A DNA stretch of 64,000 bases, from the IMG/VR virus record IMGVR_UViG_3300020391_000290, positions 1-64,000 of that record, one strand, 5' to 3'. This DNA comes from a virus. A program made the translations under genes and the position numbers. Positions 1 to 7,228 of the stretch are shown here, piece by piece (positions within the stretch are counted from its first letter, which is position 1; every line of letters starts with the position of its first letter). The notes below the pieces were generated by a model. It searched no databases. It worked only from the letters and a program-made list of their open reading frames with translations, and was not told where the DNA came from.

Positions 1-133
1 AACAATGAGTAGATGTCTTTTTTACTCTTTTAATAATTCCTCTAACTATATCTACAACTTCTTTTTGTTTATCACTAAATTCCTCTATTGGTGTGCGATA
101 TTTAAATGCTGTAAATTTAGACATCTCTTGCAT
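1..133 (-). CDS. Partial hypothetical protein, C-terminus beyond window
   Basis: A leftward reading frame starts with ATG at 133 and is still open at base 1, so only about 44 residues are visible. A Shine-Dalgarno-like GGAGA lies 8 bases upstream of the ATG. The visible N-terminus is charged and lysine-rich, starting MQEMSKFTAFKYR and then alternating acidic and basic residues, as in a short helical protein. It lies 11 bases after the stop of the small membrane protein at 145-366 and reads the same way, so it is probably the next gene of the same leftward operon. I do not recognise the family. A second ATG at 140 gives only a seven-codon frame and is not the start. Confidence 0.55.
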   Translation of the reverse strand, partial: MQEMSKFTAFKYRTPIEEFSDKQKEVVDIVRGIIKRVKKTSTHC

Positions 134-144
134 TAAGCATTCTC

Positions 145-366
145 CTATTTTATAGTACCCATCATTACTAATATACAAACATAAAAAAATGCAAATACAA
201 AAACTGGTGCCGCATTAGATATTTTTTTAGTAGTTGTTGGTTCTGGTTTTACCCAATCAGCAGGCATATAGTCTCTATCCCAAGCATCTCTTCTTGAATC
301 TATTTTACGTTGATCTGCATGTATTATTCTTGGATCAACTTTATGTGTAAATTGTTCTTCTGCCAT
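145..366 (-). CDS. Small C-terminally anchored membrane protein, unknown function
   Basis: This encodes 73 residues. The first 48 or so are polar and charged, and residues 50-70 form one hydrophobic segment rich in Phe, Val and Ile, ending in a short tail with a lysine. The topology is that of a tail-anchored inner-membrane protein with a cytoplasmic domain. Its ATG shares a base with the stop of the SWIM gene upstream (TAATG), so translation is probably coupled, and both are served by the promoter at 588-615. I do not recognise a family. A role in host-membrane modification is possible, but nothing in the sequence shows it. Confidence 0.6.
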   Translation of the reverse strand: MAEEQFTHKVDPRIIHADQRKIDSRRDAWDRDYMPADWVKPEPTTTKKISNAAPVFVFAFFYVCILVMMGTIK

Positions 367-557
367 TAGTCTTCACCTACTAATCCTGCTTCAACTGCTT
401 TAATATGTTTACATTTTCTATATGCAGGACAGGTACATTCCCAACCTCTATCCCACATAGTAACCTCATAATGATCACCTTTAGAACCAATAATAGGCCA
501 TCTTACTCCTACTAAATGATGGTCTCTTGTGTTTATTACCTCAGATTCAAATGCCAT
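366..557 (-). CDS. SWIM-type zinc finger small protein
   Basis: This encodes 63 residues. The C-terminal half carries C41-x-C43, then C49-x-H51, which is the CxC...CxH pattern of the SWIM zinc-binding fold, known from SWI2/SNF2 ATPases, MuDR transposases and other DNA- or protein-binding proteins. The spacing between the two metal-binding pairs (five residues) is short, so the finger would be minimal. No enzymatic domain is attached. It is the first gene after the sigma70-like promoter at 588-615 and overlaps the next gene by one base (TAATG). A DNA- or protein-binding accessory role early in infection is inferred from the promoter type and the finger. Confidence 0.65.
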   Translation of the reverse strand: MAFESEVINTRDHHLVGVRWPIIGSKGDHYEVTMWDRGWECTCPAYRKCKHIKAVEAGLVGED

Positions 558-587
558 TGTTATCTCTCTTTTGTTAACTATACATAC

Positions 588-615
588 ATAATAACATAGT
601 TATATATATTGTCAA
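588..615 (-). promoter_or_regulatory. Sigma70-like (early) promoter upstream of SWIM gene
   Basis: On the minus strand, TTGACA (610-615) is followed after exactly 16 bp by TATTAT (588-593). The -35 box is a perfect consensus match. It faces the SWIM gene starting at 557 and sits in the short gap after the ligase stop, so it gives the small-gene operon its own transcript. The same architecture recurs at 1774-1801 and 38208-38235. Confidence 0.75.
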
Positions 616-616
616 C

Positions 617-1741
617 CTAGTCTTGTCTTGTTCCTGCACCATAATCTATGACTACTGGAAATCTAGGAACTCCATCATTACTTAATTCAAAGTATCTACA
701 AGTTGCCCAATTTATATTATCTTTTGTTTTAAGTAATTCTGCAAGTTTGTCTTGAGAACCTCTTACTCCTGAACTAAATTGTGTACCATCTGCAAGTTCA
801 AGTATAAACCTTTTTGCATATCCAGCCCAATTACCATTACCTTCTTGTATCTCTACAACTTTGTATTCCTCAGTAATGAACTCTTTTCTCTTTAACAAGT
901 TTTTAGTTCTTTTAAACTGATATGCAGTATCTTGTCTAATCATCTGACCTTCATAGCCAGCAGTAGTATATTCTCCATACAACCTATCAATGTCTGCTGA
1001 TGTATTTGCAGTATCATATTCTACTAATACTAAGCCATCTCCTGCAACATTTTCTTGTATCCATTTTGCTCTTTGTGTAAAAGTCATTTGAGGATTTGCA
1101 CTATCAAACATATCATATATATGATACTGTACTAACTGTTTGCTTTCTGCAATCTCATCTGCTCCAATGTTTACAGTTTTTCTCACTAAACTTGTTATCT
1201 TTTGAAAGTTATCTTTAAGGTCATGATTGTATAATTCCCCATCTAGTGTTACTGTAGGAAATGTTTTAATGAAATCAGCAAGTGCATCTGCAATGTGCGG
1301 CACTGCAACAATAGGTTTGTTACTTCTACTGTAAAGTCCTCTACTGTTTACAACCATTCTAATACCGTCTAGTTTAGGTTGTGTGTATCCACTATCAACA
1401 GGAGTTTTTGTAAAATCATGTGCTAACATAGGCTTAAATGCAGTGTAACTATCTATAGCATTTATATCTTCAAAATATTCTTTTTCAATTCTTTTATCAA
1501 ATTCTGCTTGTGCTTCAAACTTTGCTTGGGTAATATTTGTAGTAGCATTTGCTCTACCAACGTTTTTTGCCTCAGTAATAAACCATTCACTAGTTACTTT
1601 TTTACCATCCTGCAAACCTGATATTGTTCTTGTGCCTGCTTGTGTTTCATCTAAATTATAACCATACTGCATAGTCCATTCACGTACTTTGCCAGTGGTA
1701 TCTCTCTTGTATAATTTAGGTAAATTGTAAATTGTTTGCAT
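617..1741 (-). CDS. ATP-dependent DNA ligase
   Basis: This 374-residue protein joins nicks in duplex DNA through an enzyme-AMP intermediate. The nucleotidyltransferase motifs are in order: motif I K123-L-D-G (adenylated lysine 123), motif III LDGEL near 166-170, motif IIIa YHIYDMF near 206-212, motif IV GYEGQMIR near 262-269, and motif V lysines near 284-286 (LLKRKEF). A C-terminal OB-fold would follow from about residue 290. The N-terminal 100 residues resemble a WGR-like or small DNA-binding extension rather than the T4 gp30 N-domain, and the protein is shorter than T4 gp30 (487 residues). It has its own sigma70-like promoter at 1774-1801, which suits an early replication/repair gene. No symbol is given because orthology to T4 gene 30 is not certain. 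Confidence 0.92.
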   Translation of the reverse strand: MQTIYNLPKLYKRDTTGKVREWTMQYGYNLDETQAGTRTISGLQDGKKVTSEWFITEAKNVGRANATTNITQAKFEAQAEFDKRIEKEYFEDINAIDSYTAFKPMLAHDFTKTPVDSGYTQPKLDGIRMVVNSRGLYSRSNKPIVAVPHIADALADFIKTFPTVTLDGELYNHDLKDNFQKITSLVRKTVNIGADEIAESKQLVQYHIYDMFDSANPQMTFTQRAKWIQENVAGDGLVLVEYDTANTSADIDRLYGEYTTAGYEGQMIRQDTAYQFKRTKNLLKRKEFITEEYKVVEIQEGNGNWAGYAKRFILELADGTQFSSGVRGSQDKLAELLKTKDNINWATCRYFELSNDGVPRFPVVIDYGAGTRQD

Positions 1742-1773
1742 TTGGTCCTCTTCTCTGTTTTAACTATACTATT

Positions 1774-1801
1774 AATATAACACAGTTTAAAGAAGTGTCA
1801 A
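1774..1801 (-). promoter_or_regulatory. Sigma70-like (early) promoter upstream of DNA ligase
   Basis: On the minus strand, TTGACA (1796-1801) is followed after 16 bp by TATATT (1774-1779). The ligase ATG at 1741 lies about 33 bases downstream of the -10 box, leaving room for a short leader with GAGGA as ribosome-binding site. The -35 box begins just outside the stop of the upstream gene (1811). Confidence 0.75.
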
Positions 1802-1810
1802 CCGTTTTTC

Positions 1811-2743
1811 TTATCTTTTTTCTAATTTATATATTTTATTTTCTACGTCAAAGTAGTGACTTCTGTTTAATTTAAGTCTATTTTCTAACTTGTGATAGTC
1901 CTTAATGCCATTAGTTAGCACATTTTTATTTGATTCTATCATAAATTTAATTCTAATATCATCATCTAAGTTATCGTAACTATGATCAAATATATCATCA
2001 AACATATCAAAACCATAATCTCTCATTGTTGCTACATGATATTTGTTACTTACATATAGTGCAGGATGTAAAGCAACAAAACACTGAGTTGTTTTTTCCG
2101 TTATAAATGTGTAGGGTAAATTATATCTTGTTTCTGTCACTACACTAAATTGACATTTTTCAAATATTGATTTAAGTCTTAAAAGATTTGCAGTATTTTT
2201 TAGTATGTTTTTATTATTTAATTCGTAATCTCTGTATTCATCCATCGATAAATCATTTAAATTAGGTAGATGCCAGTTCCTTGCTTTATAACTAATAAGT
2301 CTACTAGGAAAATTTTGTAATAAATTTACAGTGCTATCTCTATGCGATCTGATATTAAAATTTAGACATAAAAAAACAAATTGATTTTTATTATTAAATT
2401 TAAAATTTACATTATGCCTCTGTAAATCTTGCATGTGTAACCAGGAGAAATCAGGATAATAATAAAAATTTAAAGTCTTATAAGTATTTTCTAATCCCTG
2501 AACATCAGTATAAATTATTACATCTTTTATTGAATCGCCATAATGTTTAATATAATTTTCAATCTCTAACACTTTGCCATTTACAAATGTTAATTCATCT
2601 TGAATATAAATTTTTACAGGTGGTACAGGATAATTAAGTTTCCATCCAGTATTTGGATTATGTGTAGACTTTAAATTATCACCTTTTCCCTCTACTTGTA
2701 TAAGCCCGGGTTTAAGCCCTAGTTCATGAGGATGTGGTATCAT
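1811..2743 (-). CDS. Putative glycosyltransferase-like protein, unknown substrate
   Basis: This encodes 310 residues. The N-terminal 200 residues are not recognisable. The C-terminal third has a pattern I associate with a common marine-phage domain resembling the C-terminal lobe of fucosyltransferase-like (GT10-type) enzymes: an FITEKTTQCF stretch near 216-225, a small Pro-containing loop, then RDYGFDMFDDIFDHSYD near 242-258. In that family the E-K-T segment contacts the nucleotide sugar. This assignment is from memory of the pattern and is tentative. The ATG at 2743 overlaps the stop of the Smr gene upstream (ATGA, 4 bp), so the two are translationally coupled. The gene sits next to the neck operon but reads away from it. 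Confidence 0.45.
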   Translation of the reverse strand: MIPHPHELGLKPGLIQVEGKGDNLKSTHNPNTGWKLNYPVPPVKIYIQDELTFVNGKVLEIENYIKHYGDSIKDVIIYTDVQGLENTYKTLNFYYYPDFSWLHMQDLQRHNVNFKFNNKNQFVFLCLNFNIRSHRDSTVNLLQNFPSRLISYKARNWHLPNLNDLSMDEYRDYELNNKNILKNTANLLRLKSIFEKCQFSVVTETRYNLPYTFITEKTTQCFVALHPALYVSNKYHVATMRDYGFDMFDDIFDHSYDNLDDDIRIKFMIESNKNVLTNGIKDYHKLENRLKLNRSHYFDVENKIYKLEKR

Positions 2744-2961
2744 TTTATAAAGACCTTAAAACTACCAGGATTATGAGGTGTGGAATTACATTTTTTAGTA
2801 TGAGGATGATTCTTTACCCAATGGTGAAATTCACGCATAATTTCTCCTTGTCCGGTTACAACTATAACATATTTGTATTTTTGATAGTAAGCATCTTGGA
2901 TTCTATCATTAAAAATATTCCATGCATTATGAATTGGAAGCCCATGTAAATCTAGTTTCAT
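2740..2961 (-). CDS. Minimal Smr-domain protein
   Basis: This encodes 73 residues, essentially one Smr (small MutS-related) domain. LDLHG at residues 3-7 is the family's first motif, followed by an alanine-containing helix (10-26), a hydrophobic strand (YVIVV, 31-35) and the loop TGQGE at 36-40 in place of the canonical HGxG. The HGxG loop normally carries a histidine tied to nuclease or nucleic-acid binding; here it is threonine, so activity may be altered while binding is kept. The domain is complete, but no MutS or other partner domain is attached. It starts 15 bases left of the late-type promoter that fires the other way, and its stop overlaps the next start by 4 bp. Confidence 0.7.
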   Translation of the reverse strand: MKLDLHGLPIHNAWNIFNDRIQDAYYQKYKYVIVVTGQGEIMREFHHWVKNHPHTKKCNSTPHNPGSFKVFIK

Positions 2962-2976
2962 ACGTTTATTTAATAC

Positions 2977-2984
2977 GATAAATA
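2977..2984 (+). promoter_or_regulatory. T4-type late promoter for the neck operon
   Basis: GATAAATA matches the T4 late octamer TATAAATA at seven of eight positions and lies 17 bases upstream of the gp14-like ATG, with GAAGGA as ribosome-binding site between them. T4 late promoters have only this -10 element, read by gp55-bearing RNA polymerase, and gp55 is encoded at 39368-40180. Confidence 0.65.
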
Positions 2985-3001
2985 GTACTGAAGGAAAAAA
3001 T

Positions 3002-4183
3002 ATGCCAAGAATATCACTATGGAAAGACGGTGCTCACACCAATGATTATAGATTCTTTGATAGAAGAATTAAGGAAATGTTTACGACCGGTGGTACTGGT
3101 ATTAATGTTCATAAGTATTTAGGTATACAAAATCAAGGACAAAGTAATGACCCTAGTCAGCCTAATTATATCGAACCAGATCCACTAGGAATACAAGATT
3201 TTTTATTTTTGGAAAACAGAGATAGAAAATACGAACAAGACATATACACTCTTAGAGGTATATATAGTGTAACTGATACAGACTTTGATTTGTCCCAATT
3301 TGGATTATTTTTAGCAAATGATACACTGTTTATTACATTACATGAAAATGATATGCTTAATAATCTAGGGCGTAAATTAATGCCAGGAGATGTAATTGAA
3401 TTACCGCATCTAACAGATTTTAGTGCATTAGATGAAAGTGTAGAATTAAGTTTAAAACGATATTATGTAGTACAAGAAGGAAGCAGACCTAGTGAAGGAT
3501 TTAGTCCTACATGGTGGAGCCATTTATGGCGTATCAAATGCGGTCCTTTAGTAGATGCACAAGAATATAAAGACATACTAGACTTAGTACAACAAGATAA
3601 AGATGGTAATGATACTACTAACACATTACGGGATCTTTTATCTACGTATAATAAAGAATTGGAAATTTCTAATAAAGTTGTACAAGCCGCAGAAGTTGAG
3701 GTACCAGAAAGTGGTTATAAAACTGATCAGTTTTATGTTGTCCCTACAGGACCAGATGGTACTCCATTAGAATCTAAAGGCATAAATGCAGACGATACAA
3801 ATTATAATGCAGACAATACTAATGCTAGTGCAGACACAAGACGTATAACTCCTCAAAATGCTAATTCTTATAGCGGATACTTAGTAGGCGATGGTCTTGC
3901 TCCAAATGGTGAAAATGTAACAATGGGAACAAGTTTTCCAAGTGATTCCCAAGAAGGCGATTTTGTTTTAAGATTAGATTTTTTGCCTAATAGACTTTTT
4001 AGATATAGTGGTTCTCGTTGGATTAAAGTTGAAGATGATGTTCGCAGTAAACTTACACCAGGAACAGGAAATACACAAAGAGACGGATTTATTAACAATA
4101 CTGCAACATTTGTTGCAGATGACAATACTACTGCTAATAGTAGGCAATCACTAAGCGATGCACTTAAACCTAGAGAAGATTAA
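3002..4183 (+). CDS. gp14-like neck (head completion) protein
   Basis: This 393-residue protein begins with a conserved N-terminus (MPRISLWKDGAHTNDYRFFD). Residues about 105-180 contain a pattern shared with T4 gp14: a strand with TLFITLHEND, then GRKLMPGDVIELPH (roughly the T4 'EGDLIYFP' loop), then YYVVQEG and WRIKCGPL. T4 gp14 (256 residues) forms the neck with gp13 and gp15 and closes the filled head before tail attachment. The extra length is a C-terminal half rich in Asn, Thr and Asp that ends with a surface-module-like stretch (GDFVLRLDFLPNRLFRYSGSRW). The next gene but one is gp15-like, as in T4. The stop overlaps the next start (TAATG). The N-terminal half is better supported than the tail. 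Confidence 0.6.
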   Translation: MPRISLWKDGAHTNDYRFFDRRIKEMFTTGGTGINVHKYLGIQNQGQSNDPSQPNYIEPDPLGIQDFLFLENRDRKYEQDIYTLRGIYSVTDTDFDLSQFGLFLANDTLFITLHENDMLNNLGRKLMPGDVIELPHLTDFSALDESVELSLKRYYVVQEGSRPSEGFSPTWWSHLWRIKCGPLVDAQEYKDILDLVQQDKDGNDTTNTLRDLLSTYNKELEISNKVVQAAEVEVPESGYKTDQFYVVPTGPDGTPLESKGINADDTNYNADNTNASADTRRITPQNANSYSGYLVGDGLAPNGENVTMGTSFPSDSQEGDFVLRLDFLPNRLFRYSGSRWIKVEDDVRSKLTPGTGNTQRDGFINNTATFVADDNTTANSRQSLSDALKPRED

Positions 4184-4317
4184 TGAGTTGTTGTACAAGA
4201 AAAAGAAGTAAAAAAGATATATTATTTTTACCTATGGCAATATCATGCACAATTATAGGATTTTGTTTGTTGTTAACTATTGAAATGGGTATAGCATACG
4301 CACTAGGATTTTTATAA
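4183..4317 (+). CDS. Small 44-residue membrane protein between gp14 and gp15
   Basis: A short frame (MSCCTRKRSKKDILFLPMAI...) fits exactly between its neighbours: its ATG shares a base with the gp14-like stop at 4183, and its stop shares a base with the gp15-like start at 4317 (TAATG on both sides). That geometry makes it very likely to be translated. It has a basic N-terminus (residues 5-11, including two Cys at 3-4) followed by about 30 hydrophobic residues, enough for one membrane span, ending AYALGFL. The positive-inside rule puts the N-terminus in the cytoplasm. It could be a holin- or spanin-like lysis accessory or a head-tail accessory; the sequence does not decide. Confidence 0.7.
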   Translation: MSCCTRKRSKKDILFLPMAISCTIIGFCLLLTIEMGIAYALGFL

Positions 4318-5705
4318 TGCCACAACAATTTTTCTATGATGAACAAATAAGACGTTTTTTATTACAATTTATTCGTGCTTTCAGTAACTTTCAAGTGGAA
4401 TTTGGAAAAGATAGAGATGGTTTAACAACTTTACAGACTGTACCTGTAAAATACGGTGACGCAACAAGAATGGTTAGTGCAATACTAAGGGAAAATAGTG
4501 AAAATAAAATTATACCAACTCCTATGATTTCATGTTATATCACTGGTTTAGAATATAATCCAGAACGTAGACAAGATCCTACATTTGTAGAAAAAAAGCA
4601 TATACGTATGAGAAAATTTGATCCAAACACAAATGAATATAACACACAACAAGGAAATGCTTTTACAATCGAACGAATGATGCCTGTCCCTTATACATTG
4701 CAAATGAGTGTAGATATTTGGACAAGTAATACAAACCAAAAATTACAATTATTAGAACAACTACTAGTCCTTTTTAATCCTGCTTTAGAAATACAAAGTA
4801 CAGATAATTATTTAGATTGGACTAGTTTAAGTTATATAGAACTTTCAGGTACACAATTTACTAGTAGAGCAATACCACAAGGTGTAGATGATACCATAGA
4901 TATTGCAACACTACAATTTATTGTTCCTATATTTTTAAGTGCACCTGCTAAAGTAAAAAAACTAGGAGTAATCAATAAAATTGTAGCAAGTATATATGAC
5001 GATCAAGGTGGTATTGCAGATGGTGTAATTGATGGACAAATACTTTTAGGAACAAGACAAAAATTTACCCCAATGAATTTTGGTATAATTTTACTAGGAA
5101 ATACTGTTCAAATATTAGATAGAAATGAGACTTCTACAAACAAAGTAGATTACAGTCCTTTAGATGATCCACCAACAAAAATTGGTGATGATGATGTAAG
5201 TTGGGCTGCTTTAATTAATCAATATGGCGAATTACAAAGTGGAATAAGTCAAATACGTTTAGAAACAGGCGGCAGTGCTGAAATAATAGGTACAGTTGCA
5301 TTTCATCCAAACGATCCTTACAAACTGCTTTTTACTGTACAAAGCGATACAATTCCAACTAATAGTTTACCAGCAATTACTAAAATAATTAATCCTTTAA
5401 AAAGTGCTCCTGATGCTGGATTATCCAGCAATGCCACTGGTCAAAGATACTTAATTTTAAATGCAATTGGCGACTCTAGTAATACAGATGGGCCAGATGC
5501 TTGGGGTGATTTAGTTGCAGGTGCTAATGATATTATTGAATACAATGGAGTTAATTGGCAGGTTGCGTTTGATAGTAGTGAAGAAAAAGGAATACAATAT
5601 ATTACAAATAGTCACACAAGTCTACAATACAAATGGACTGGCAGTGATTGGATTAAATCTTACGAAGGCGAATATAAGGCAGGCGATTGGTCTATAGTAT
5701 TATAA
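4317..5705 (+). CDS. gp15-like tail sheath terminator / neck protein
   Basis: This encodes 462 residues. The first 220 match the T4 gp15 layout: an N-terminal FFYDEQIRRFLLQFIRAFSN helix, a VPVKYGD strand, a PTPMISCYITGLEYN segment, then PYTLQMSVDIWTSN and the helix NQKLQLLEQLLVLFNPAL. In T4, gp15 caps the sheath and tube at the head-proximal end and connects the tail to gp13/gp14. T4 gp15 is 272 residues; the extra C-terminal part here repeats a pattern also seen at the end of the preceding gp14-like protein (GDWSIVL / GSDWIK, IEYNGVNWQVAFDSS), probably an added surface module. Translation is probably coupled to the small membrane gene before it. Confidence 0.7.
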   Translation: MPQQFFYDEQIRRFLLQFIRAFSNFQVEFGKDRDGLTTLQTVPVKYGDATRMVSAILRENSENKIIPTPMISCYITGLEYNPERRQDPTFVEKKHIRMRKFDPNTNEYNTQQGNAFTIERMMPVPYTLQMSVDIWTSNTNQKLQLLEQLLVLFNPALEIQSTDNYLDWTSLSYIELSGTQFTSRAIPQGVDDTIDIATLQFIVPIFLSAPAKVKKLGVINKIVASIYDDQGGIADGVIDGQILLGTRQKFTPMNFGIILLGNTVQILDRNETSTNKVDYSPLDDPPTKIGDDDVSWAALINQYGELQSGISQIRLETGGSAEIIGTVAFHPNDPYKLLFTVQSDTIPTNSLPAITKIINPLKSAPDAGLSSNATGQRYLILNAIGDSSNTDGPDAWGDLVAGANDIIEYNGVNWQVAFDSSEEKGIQYITNSHTSLQYKWTGSDWIKSYEGEYKAGDWSIVL

Positions 5706-6049
5706 TTAGTATTTTTCTTATTTTTATACCTGTAGATATAGACGCAGGTGGCAAAATGTATCAACGGAAAAATGATAAAAAGACATATGGCACACAACGT
5801 CCATTAACAAGACAACAAAAAATTCAACAAGGTTTAATTACACAACCTAAAATGGTCACATGTAGACTTAAGAAACGTATAAAAGCAAAAAACGGTGATG
5901 AAGTTTGTATATATCAAGGACAGAATAGAACTTATGAAATGGCAATAGAGAGAAACTGTCCTAGACAATATAAATGTAAATATAATCCATATGGAGAAGA
6001 ACCTAATATCTATAGTGTGATAGAAGGCATCAATGACGCAATTAAGTAA
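5687..6049 (+). CDS. Small secreted protein with signal peptide, unknown function
   Basis: This 120-residue frame overlaps the end of the gp15-like gene by 19 bases. The best start is TTG at 5687, preceded by AAGGCAGG; it is followed directly by a hydrophobic stretch (VYSIIISIFLIFIPV) and IDAGG, which reads as a signal peptide cleaved near residue 20. The mature part is basic, with four cysteines (about 59, 74, 91 and 98) that could form two disulfides in the periplasm. It ends in IEGINDAIK. I do not recognise the family. Position between virion neck genes and a Nudix gene gives no function. Periplasmic location is inferred from the signal-like N-terminus. Confidence 0.55.
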   Translation: MVYSIIISIFLIFIPVDIDAGGKMYQRKNDKKTYGTQRPLTRQQKIQQGLITQPKMVTCRLKKRIKAKNGDEVCIYQGQNRTYEMAIERNCPRQYKCKYNPYGEEPNIYSVIEGINDAIK

Positions 6050-6482
6050 ACATATAAATCAAAGTGTTGGTGCACTTTTTTTAAGTAAAAAAACAAGTAG
6101 ATATCTTTTTGTACTACGTAGTGGTGCAAGGTATGATAGCACTTGGGCATTTGTTGGAGGAAAAGTAGAAAAAGGTGAAACAGAATATACTGCATTACAA
6201 CGTGAAATAGTAGAAGAAATTGGATTTATGCCACTTGTGTTAAAGACTATTCCTGTTGAAAAATTTACAAACAGCAAAAATAATTTTACATATACTACAT
6301 ATGTCTGTTTAATTCAAGAAGAGTTTGTACCAAAATTAAATGAAGAACATAAAGGATTTGCTTGGAGCAAACTTGAAAGTTGGCCAAAACCTTTGCACCC
6401 TGGTGTTTTTACTACTTTACAAGTAAATGAAATAAGTGCAAAAATTAAAACAATAGAAGACTTAATGTGTAAAGATATTTAA
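6033..6482 (+). CDS. Nudix hydrolase
   Basis: This 149-residue protein is a single Nudix domain. The Nudix box is complete: G43-x5-E49-x7-R57-E58-x2-E61-E62-x-G64, with the three glutamates that hold the catalytic metal. Family members hydrolyse nucleoside diphosphates linked to another moiety (NDP-sugars, dinucleotides, oxidised dNTPs, RNA caps). The SVGALFLSKK start and the AFVGGKVEKGE loop resemble GDP-mannose hydrolase or small dNTPase types, but substrate cannot be read from sequence. T4 has its own Nudix gene (nudE), though orthology is not claimed. It overlaps the secreted-protein gene upstream and meets the leftward gene at 6479 tail to tail with a 4 bp overlap, leaving no room for a terminator. 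Confidence 0.88.
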   Translation: MTQLSKHINQSVGALFLSKKTSRYLFVLRSGARYDSTWAFVGGKVEKGETEYTALQREIVEEIGFMPLVLKTIPVEKFTNSKNNFTYTTYVCLIQEEFVPKLNEEHKGFAWSKLESWPKPLHPGVFTTLQVNEISAKIKTIEDLMCKDI

Positions 6483-7228
6483 GCGTAGTGTATTGCACCG
6501 AGAGATGCTAAGTTATAATATTGTGGCACAGTAATTTCTTTTAGATTTGGTATCCAATTATATGCTTCAGGCATTAGTCCTTGATATTCACAAACATAAA
6601 AAAATTCAACATCATCATATAAAAGAAATATTCTAGCACAGTCTTGTACAAATTTTCCATTTGCGCCTTCAACATTAACTTTTTTGTATGCGTCGTGTTT
6701 ATCGTAAAATATATTATCTTCTGGTGAACTATACGTTGTCATTCCAATTAAAAATATTTTTTTATGACCATCTGCACATGCCAATTTTAGTGCTAATGTA
6801 CCGGTATTTTGATTTACATAATGAGGATAAAGATGAAAATTACCTCCGTGTTGTAGTATGTTTTTGACATTACTAAAAACTATGTTTTCTTTTCCATAAC
6901 CACTTTCTGCTATTTCATTACATATAAGTTTATTTGTACATATCAAAAAGTCAGGTGAAAATTGTTTATATAATAAATTACATCCATAAGTTTGACCTAC
7001 GCTTCTTACGCCAAGTTCACCACCGGTTTGTCCTTTTAATAAATTTAAATTAAAATTTTCCCTACTTTTACTATTGCCTATTATATGAGCTACTCCGTGA
7101 TGATCTTCATTAAATATTTTTTTCTCAACCCATATCATACTATCTGGGTCATTTCTGTTTTTCCAACTTACGTTTTGTGAAATAGTTTCTCCTACGTAAT
7201 CTTTTGTGTAAAATTTTCCTTTTGACAT
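6479..7228 (-). CDS. Rossmann-like (DUF115/MptE-type) protein, fibre-associated
   Basis: This encodes 249 residues. A short strand-loop VAHIIGNSKSR near 46-56 resembles the nucleotide-binding loop of the DUF115/MptE-like family, some members of which act in surface glycan or flagellin glycosylation. It is followed by YGCNLLYKQFSPDFLICTN near 81-99 and a later strand KKIFLIGMTTY near 155-165. The 203-residue protein at 20927-21538 has the same three blocks in the same order, so the two are paralogues. They bracket the whole fibre block. The ATG shares a base with the stop of the upstream fibre gene (TAATG), so it is probably made late with the fibres. A role in glycosylating or modifying fibres is inference. 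Confidence 0.45.
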   Translation of the reverse strand: MSKGKFYTKDYVGETISQNVSWKNRNDPDSMIWVEKKIFNEDHHGVAHIIGNSKSRENFNLNLLKGQTGGELGVRSVGQTYGCNLLYKQFSPDFLICTNKLICNEIAESGYGKENIVFSNVKNILQHGGNFHLYPHYVNQNTGTLALKLACADGHKKIFLIGMTTYSSPEDNIFYDKHDAYKKVNVEGANGKFVQDCARIFLLYDDVEFFYVCEYQGLMPEAYNWIPNLKEITVPQYYNLASLGAIHYA

